Below are positions 57,622 to 64,000 of a stretch of 64,000 nt of DNA, one piece after another. A program made the translations under genes and the position numbers. Origin of the DNA: Halicephalobus mephisto (Eukaryota; Nematoda; Chromadorea; Rhabditida; Panagrolaimidae); contig SWDT01000187.1 of the NCBI GenBank assembly GCA_009193035.1, positions 62,001 to 126,000 on the forward strand, written 5' to 3'. Each line of letters begins with the position of its first letter. Within the stretch, counting starts at the first letter, position 1. Under the pieces are notes generated by a model that saw nothing but the letters and a program-made list of their open reading frames with translations, did not search any database and had not been told where the DNA came from.

Positions 57622-59577
57622 ATGTCGACGAGCAAGGTTGCCTCGATGTCGGATCTTCCGGTCAGAGATCCCTCTATATCGACTATAGAGAGTGATTTCA
57701 GAAAGTCTGAAGGCTCTGAAGGCTCCACAGTGTCTACTTTTTATGGCGATGAAGATCTGCCTCCATTAGTCAGAAAAAAAGGACTATCGTAAGTTTTTGA
57801 GTTATTTAATCAATAAATATGAAAATCTAGGGCCAAATCGACCTTCCTCAACTTCATGAAAGGGATGATCGGCCCTGGTTGCCTTTCATTGCCTCTGGCA
57901 TTGAAAGAGGCTGGGCTGTGGACAGGATTGTTCTTAATAGTCTTCTACGGAGTGCTAAATACCTACTGTATGCTCCAACTTGTCCACTGCTCTCAGTATT
58001 TGTCGAGAAAGAAAGGAGACGCCAGTTTGGACTACGGATCTCTTGCTTATGAAGCTTCTGCCAATAGCTTCACATGGATCCGACGTCACAAGAATCTTGC
58101 TAGGTGATATTTGACTGTTTCGTTTTTCACTAAATTTGAATTTATAGAATCATAGTAAACACTGCGATTATTGCTCTCCAAGTCGGTATCTGCAGTGTCT
58201 TCTACGTCTTCGTCGCTGTCCATACTCAAGAAATTGTGGAACAGTACTGGCATCTCGGGTTCTCGAAACAGACTTATATGCTCCTTGTTTTGTTGCCCTT
58301 TATCTTGGTTAACTTCTTGAGAACTTTGAGAATCATTGCAATTATCTCCATCATAGGAAATATCTGTATGATAGTTTCTCTGATTTTCATCTTCCAACAT
58401 TTGATTCGAGAACATCATCTTTTCGGATCATTGCCTTGGATTACTGACTTTAACGGAATTATGACCGCAACTGGAGCCATTTTATATTCTTTTGAAGGAC
58501 AAGCCATGGTTTTGCCCATGGAAAATAAACTGAAACACCCGGAAAAAATGGTTGGACCTTTCGGGGTCTTGTCATGTGGAATGGGTGTTGTTACTGTCAT
58601 TTATTCTTCTTGTGGATTTCTAGGATACATAACTTATGGAAAAAGTGTCGAAGGAAGCATCACTTTAAACCTGCCGGAGAGTCCGTGAGTTTTTTTATTT
58701 ATTCATATTAATGAGAACCAGAAATATTAGTTTTGTTTATTTTTGAGATACTACTTGGCTTCTAAAATTAGACACATTAGAAGACGAACAAAGAAGTAAT
58801 CATAATTCGTCGCTAAAGATAAAAAGGAAAAAGCGATTATTGCATCTTTTCTTGGAACTGCATTGTTTTTCATAAGCAAAACAGCTGAAAGTGGTCAAGC
58901 TTGGGGCAGTAATGATAAGCTTTAAGAGTTAACTCACCATGAAAGCACGCCATGTCGTTTATCTGACCAGTTACTCACAACCGAGCTCTATTGGTACTTG
59001 GATCGGAGATGTCCTGAAAATACCGGGTGCTCCTCTTTTTTCTCTTTATGCTAACGTTAATCATTATCCGACATTATCTCAAGATACATTTTTCAGTGAA
59101 TTCACCGTAGTAAAAGCTCTTCTTGTATTAGTTGTCTTTTTCGGATTCGTCATTCAACAATACGTTATTGTTGAGATGACTTGGCCGAAGATCAAAACTT
59201 CTGTGCTATCCAAAAGCCAATTCTTCACCGAATTCCACATTTCAAAGTCAGTCATCCCAGAACTGGTCTACAGATCCCTCCTTGTGGTACTCGCGATGGG
59301 ATTTGCCATAGCTATTCCTAATCTGGAACAGATTATCCCACTGGTCGGAGTCACTGCAGGTATGATGTTGGCTTTCGTTTTCCCTGCAACCCTTGACAGT
59401 ATCACCTTCATCCCTGGGATGTTCAGGAAGTTATCGAAATGTCATCCAGAGGAATCGAAGAAACAAAAACTGAGAATTTGCTGGAGAATATTTAAGAATA
59501 CCTGTTTGGTGAGCTTGGGAATCTTTGGATGCATCGCCGGATTACAGAGTTCCATCAGAGATCTTATCGAAAACTGA
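57622..59577 (+). CDS. SLC36-type (AAAP family) amino acid transporter
   Basis: Exons 57622-57788, 57831-58103, 58148-58684 and 59097-59577 give 485 residues. A polar cytosolic N-terminus of ~60 residues precedes about 11 membrane segments. Segment 1 holds the family motif NFMKGMIGPGCLSLPLALKEAG; later come SFEGQAMVLPMENKLKHPE and YGKSVEGSITLNLPESP, typical of proton-coupled amino acid transporters of lysosome or plasma membrane. The last join (CC|GTGAGT to TTTTTCAG|T) skips a 412 bp intron that contains a false start at 58939. TTTTCAG two bases before the ATG is a likely trans-splice site. Confidence 0.92.
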
Positions 59578-62349
59578 GTTCATAAAGCGGTATCAGGCTG
59601 ATATCGGATTATTTCCTATGGAAATCATTATGTACTTTAATCTCCCACGGGTTTTTTGTTACACAAACGATCATGAATAAAGAACCAAAAAGCCCTTAAA
59701 TAATTCATCATAAACGAAAAATAAAAGATAAAATGAGATCAATAATAGTTTTACTTGATTACAATGATAATTAACTAAAATGTGATTAATTTTCTTTTAG
59801 AATTCAAGTAACAGGGTAGTATTTTGTACTTACTGTATCGTAGAATAACTAAGTGCTTAATAGTAGCAGAAAAGAAGAAAAGTGAACTTTGCTACAAAAG
59901 TTTCGAAATATATATCATTTTGCTTTCTGAGTTGCGTTTTGTTTAAAATTCTATTTACCCATAATAATAGAAATATTCGCCACGACCTTGAAAATGGAAG
60001 ATAATTTTCTGCTTACGCAATAATCATGGTCACAGAAAAAAGAGATCATTGGTGTTTTCTTCCCAAGGATAACGATATATAAAAAACTGGATTTTCATCT
60101 TGATCATTATCTAAGTTATATCGAACGACGGAAAGTCCAAAGTGGAAAAATCCGTTGTCAGTTAATTAATGCTGATTATGCGGATGAAAGGAGATAATTT
60201 ATGATTTGATTAATTAGGTGAAAACGTTCCTATTATTTGGAAAAAATCTCATAAATTTTCTCGGATTAAATTTAAAATTAATGAATCGAAGCAGATACTT
60301 TAGTTTAACATTCAAGGAAAGTTAAATGCTAGGGCATTTGTGTTAATGAGATGGAAAAAATATTGATCAGGGAGATTTCCTAATGCTACTTATCTCTATC
60401 GAAAAATACCGTCCGCCATGTTCTTCCATAGGAGAAATTATGTATGAATGTTGACTTTTTTGCTTTTTAATAATAACCTAAGTTTATAAATGAAACGACT
60501 GTAAAAAATAGCACTCGTAAATCATCTGCCATATTGAAAATAAGACAATGGTTAGTGTTAGTGAAATAACTTATTAGATGATTCACTCTGTGGAAACAGT
60601 TAACCCTATTATCGGACTTCACACAACAAGAGTATAACTTTTGGCCCTGTAAAAATTGCGAAACATAACAAAGATATGACACAATCGTCACATTTTCCAT
60701 GAATATTTCGCATTTGTGATGGAAATTGTAATACAATAGTGACGATTTCTAGTTTTTACTGAACCAAAGTTACGCTTCTTTTTTCATACATGTTTACCCA
60801 GAAAATGCTGATATTATTTTTCATCTCATAAAAAGTGAGAATTTCAGACCTACAGAATAACAGTTATCATCAGCACTTTTAATATTCACTTTGATTTTAT
60901 CACCTTGACTACAAATAGGGAACGATTCAAAAGTATATATTATTTGTTTGACTCAGGGGAGCATATTATTTTAGAAGGTACAATTAATTGTTCGTTGATT
61001 CCGGAAAAGTAATAATGGCAAGGATTCAGAAGCAAAGTAAAGTCATTAAACAGATGTAGTGTGACCCGAAAAAACATTAAATCGTTGTTCAAAATTGTTT
61101 TCATTGTAACATTGTTGAGTACTTTGTATGCAGGAATTGATAGTAAAAGCATTACTCAACATTGATTCCGTTCTGACTGCAAACAGTTGTAGACTAAAGA
61201 AGGTTCTTAACAATCATAGTATTTTCTAGTTTCATACTGCCGCTTCTGACAACAATTTTCAAAGCCTAGTGCAAATAGCCTATTATTTGTACTAGATCAT
61301 TGGAATTGTTTCGTTATTTTTGAATGTTCAAGCTTAGTATATTCGCCTGTGTCATTGATTATACAAATGGTTTCATTATATACGGGTTTAACAGATCCTA
61401 TCCCATCTTGCCGAAGAACTTTAGAATCTCATCACATCTGGTGATCACGAGCTGATAGGAAGTATGAAATCACAATACTCAAGTCCACTTCATTCATGTC
61501 GGTTCATAAACTCTTGGGGCTTTATGAGAATTTTAATTGTGAATTTATTTGTTGAAAATGCAATACTGAATCTATGGATCTTCTTAATTCTCTAACTAGC
61601 GAAATCAGGCGCTAGAAAAGGTCAAGTATGAATTACTAGGGAATCTCACATAGACCAGAGAGCACATTCAAGAGTTCTTTGTTTAGTGCTGAAAAATACA
61701 TTCAAAGTTCATAGATTTCGAGAATGCTTTGCTATTTAGCCGGAATTCAAATTTTCAAATTACGTATCCACTGTATTCATCATGTATTCGGCACTGTAAG
61801 TCATGTTTACTATTTTCGAATGAAACCAAGTCTCCTCTGGACGAGGATTTCTTCCTGACTTTGTCTAATAATCGATGTATGAATAAAGCACATATTGATA
61901 TCGCTAAGGTAGTAAGATCTTACAGTCTTCTATGGACGACGAAGTCTAGAACTTTTCATCACAGATCATAACGTTTCTCGTTTTCCCTTTTTTCTATATA
62001 CCGATCAGGAAAGATATTGATATACCAAGATGTTTATAATCTCATAACAATATAGAATTACGAGATTCTATCACCCATAAAAAATCTAATCAAAGAAATT
62101 AAAATTGCATGCAAAGTTTCAATCACAATGAATTGAAATTTATCAAATAACTACTGAAGAGTTATATACTTGTAATTGGAGAACCAATTATCAAAGTTAA
62201 TGTAATTTTAATTGTCGAATTAACATTGTTACTGAAGGACAAAAGTATCTAATTCTAAGACAGAAATAACACACTATGTAAGCAGTCAAAGAAGAAAATG
62301 AAGTCAATTCTAACTATGCAAACTCTTGAAAACTACAATGAATTCTTAT
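59578..62349. other. Gene desert with unusually complex, non-homopolymeric DNA
   Basis: No convincing gene is visible on either strand; the longest frames are 70-90 codons and unsupported. Unlike most intergenic DNA here it has few long A or T runs. A relative of the 27303 MITE lies at about 60636-60776. Several short stretches (for example around 61380-61480 and 61820-61970) look locally coding-like but lack partners. Confidence 0.5.
60636..60776. mobile_element. MITE, relative of the trehalase-intron element
   Basis: The left end AACTTTTGGCCCTGTAAAAA faces a right end that reads AACTTTGGTTCAGTAAAAAC on the minus strand. Internal 'GACACAATCGTCACATTTTC' matches the 27303 element's interior on the opposite strand. 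Confidence 0.7.
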
Positions 62350-62372
62350 TCCTTTCCTACTAGTAATAATTC

Positions 62373-62518
62373 TTCTTCTCCTTTTTCTTGAGCGTTTGTT
62401 CCGCCTATCGCAGGGTCTGCTTTACAATATCAAATAATACAATTACAAACATAAGATACTAGGAAACTAAACGCCTAAGTCCTTGCGCCATTGTAGCGTG
62501 ATGTCCACTGATGCGACG
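62373..62518 (-). mobile_element. 5'-truncated non-LTR retroposon fragment with perfect 23 bp target duplication
   Basis: The 146 bp insert is flanked by identical 23 bp copies (62350-62372 and 62519-62541, core CCTTTCCTACTAGTAATAAT). On the minus strand it ends in a GGAGAAGAAG-type purine tail and its body contains GCGATAGGCGGAACAAACGC and TGGCGCAAGGACTTAGGCG, phrasing typical of LINE 3' ends. It is too short to code. Confidence 0.8.
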
Positions 62519-62784
62519 TCCTTTCCTACTAGTAATAATTCACTTTCCATATTACATTTCTCACTTATTACTACTATTAGGGACATTTTCACTCTAATAT
62601 AATCTATTATAGAATGTTATCTAATCAACCGAGGTCTAGAAAATAATATGAACTATATCATAACCTATAGTAAAGAAAAACTTTTGATTTTATTGTGATG
62701 ATATATTCTTTTGAAAAAGACTAGAATTTATTTGGAACAATCGCATGGAAATTCATCAATTCAAAAATTATCAGTATATTGAAT

Positions 62785-63237
62785 TTAACAATATCCACAG
62801 GTCTTGGGGCACTGTTCTTCCATGACGGTTTTGTAGGCGGGGTTGGTGCAGAGATAATAATCCTGAGGACAATCAGAAACTCCGGTGGTTGGGTTAATTT
62901 TATCGACACAGGTGGCTGAAGATGGAGTAGATGTAGTAAAATTGCCAGGAGCAACAGTAGTCGAAGATGTTGTACAGGCTTTGCAAGTACGAGGGCAGAC
63001 TTTTTTCATTTGTGCTCCAAGAGTAGGATCTGTACACTTGTCGGCGTTAGCTTCACAGAAGGCTTCACTCTGGACGTTGTTGCAGTTCTCAGATGGATCA
63101 GTAATACAACAGATGTTCTGGATACAACTCTCTCCTTCAGGACATTGTCCCAAAACACAGCCACCAGTGATGCCAAGACAAGTCTGCCCATAGGCGTATC
63201 CAGCAAGAGCCAAAACAACAATAAGCTTAGCGATCAT
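62785..63237 (-). CDS. Secreted protein with two ShK (SXC) domains
   Basis: A single exon encodes 150 residues. Signal peptide at 1-17 (MIAKLIVVLALAGYAYG). A short Cys-rich segment (20-44, with GQCPEGESC and NICC) is followed by ShK domain 1 (Cys 52 to Cys 88, ending CPRTCKAC), a Thr/Ser-rich likely O-glycosylated linker, and ShK domain 2 (Cys 110 to Cys 150, ending CPKTCGYC). Each domain has six cysteines. In nematodes such proteins are common cuticle, gut or secreted products; the domain name reflects a fold, not proven toxicity. The gene lacks introns and has a close TATA box. Confidence 0.93.
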   Translation of the reverse strand: MIAKLIVVLALAGYAYGQTCLGITGGCVLGQCPEGESCIQNICCITDPSENCNNVQSEAFCEANADKCTDPTLGAQMKKVCPRTCKACTTSSTTVAPGNFTTSTPSSATCVDKINPTTGVSDCPQDYYLCTNPAYKTVMEEQCPKTCGYC

Positions 63238-64000
63238 CTTGAGAAGACAATTTTCAGTTGATATACCTTATGCCAAAACCCAGAGCTTTTATACCGTTTT
63301 TAAAAGGTTAAAAATTCATCAATTGTTTACTCTATATTAGAATAAAAACCAAAGAACAGTGCAAGACTCGATTTCCGGGGGTGAAGTCTGTTTGATCAGG
63401 TAAACGTAGATCCAGAAAAAAATTTATGAACAGAGCTTTCTGTTTATGCAAATGAAAAGAAAAATCACGGGTAATTTTATTTTCACGGAAGCTTCGAAAT
63501 GAAAAAACTTCTAAATTTTTTTAGAATATTGTAGGAATTTCTAAAGATTTTCAACGTCTCGAAAAAGTTTCTAGAATACAGTTGAAAATTCTTAAGATCT
63601 GTTGCAACTTTGCACTTTTTAGTATAGCCTTTTTACAGGAAAAATGAGTATTTTCAGATTTGAAAAAAAACATCTAGAATGAAGCAATATAACTCGTAGA
63701 TGCCAAATCTAAAATCTAAGTTGAAATTAATTTCTGAAATTCAGAGATTCAGAATTGTGAGTTATGAGGTTCAAGATCCCATTTATCAATCAAATAAAGT
63801 TCAATAGGTTTCTTCGGTGATGTGTATTTATTGAAATTCCCACTTTTCTACAAACACCGATTTTTGAAGCTGTGCCCTAATGGGAATTTTGAAAGTTAAC
63901 TTCTGATTCTGACAGCAAATTTGGAATCTACGAATCTTATTACATTGTTGTAGATACTTTTTCCGCTTATATAGCATTTCTGTTCCAGAATCAGATATTT
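63238..64000. other. Promoter side of the ShK gene and unassigned end
   Basis: Beyond the TATA box the sequence is AT-rich with no supported gene up to the window end. Confidence 0.4.
63286..63293 (-). promoter_or_regulatory. TATA box of the ShK gene
   Basis: On the minus strand TATAAAAG lies about 50 bp before the ATG at 63237, a fitting position for a short 5' leader. Confidence 0.65.

Noticed and set aside
58939..59096. ATG-initiated extension before the last transporter exon
   Set aside because: A clean TTTTTCAG acceptor at 59096 joins in phase to the conserved LNLPESP; the extension does not look like family sequence.
60467..60736. 89-codon minus-strand frame
   Set aside because: It overlaps a MITE and has no signal of selection or splice context.

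Overview
The window is nuclear DNA from a nematode, most likely a rhabditid-type worm. Support comes from AT-rich introns with GTAAGT donors and TTTTCAG acceptors, acceptor-like sites just upstream of several start codons (as expected for spliced-leader trans-splicing), very short spacing between same-strand genes, and nematode-type proteins (Wart-like cysteine-rich secreted proteins, an ShK-domain protein). I cannot name the species.

0-13.5 kb is accessory in character. It holds gene-poor repeat DNA, an odd Hsp70-like gene whose domains lie in permuted order (2686-5950), two secreted Wart-like genes (6818-8365 and 12392-13477), a repeat-rich unknown gene whose 3' end is tandemly triplicated (8501-10127), and lsm-4 on the minus strand.

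13.5-20 kb is a compact core. tdp-1, mrps-21 and an unknown proline-rich gene lie head-to-tail on the minus strand about 110-120 bp apart, probably an operon. The ciliary gene TMEM138 diverges from them; its upstream region contains a perfect X-box-type palindrome and its intron 2 holds a SINE with a target-site duplication.

20-32 kb is sptl-1 (serine palmitoyltransferase subunit 1), whose 7.8 kb intron contains a complete trehalase gene on the opposite strand. An unknown basic protein gene lies just upstream and may share its operon.

32.5-44 kb carries agxt (alanine-glyoxylate aminotransferase), pch-2 (TRIP13 ATPase) and two inverted, head-to-head acyl-CoA synthetase paralogs, both ending in the peroxisomal signal SKL. 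The paralogs share a GC-rich intron block that is far more alike than most of their exons, pointing to gene conversion.

44-57.6 kb has an ER cyclophilin (with a UPRE-like site upstream), a possible 58-residue gene, a secreted unknown gene whose intron holds a ~630 bp inverted repeat, then about 8 kb of satellites, palindromic elements and MITEs, including a SINE nested at the edge of a pogo-like MITE. 57.6-64 kb carries an SLC36-type amino acid transporter, a gene desert with a short retroposon copy flanked by a perfect 23 bp duplication, and a two-domain ShK secreted protein.

Exon models were built by hand from reading frame, splice signals and recalled family similarity; no alignment was run. 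Several introns use unusual donors (GTTGGT, GTTTGT, GTTCGA, and GC-AG).
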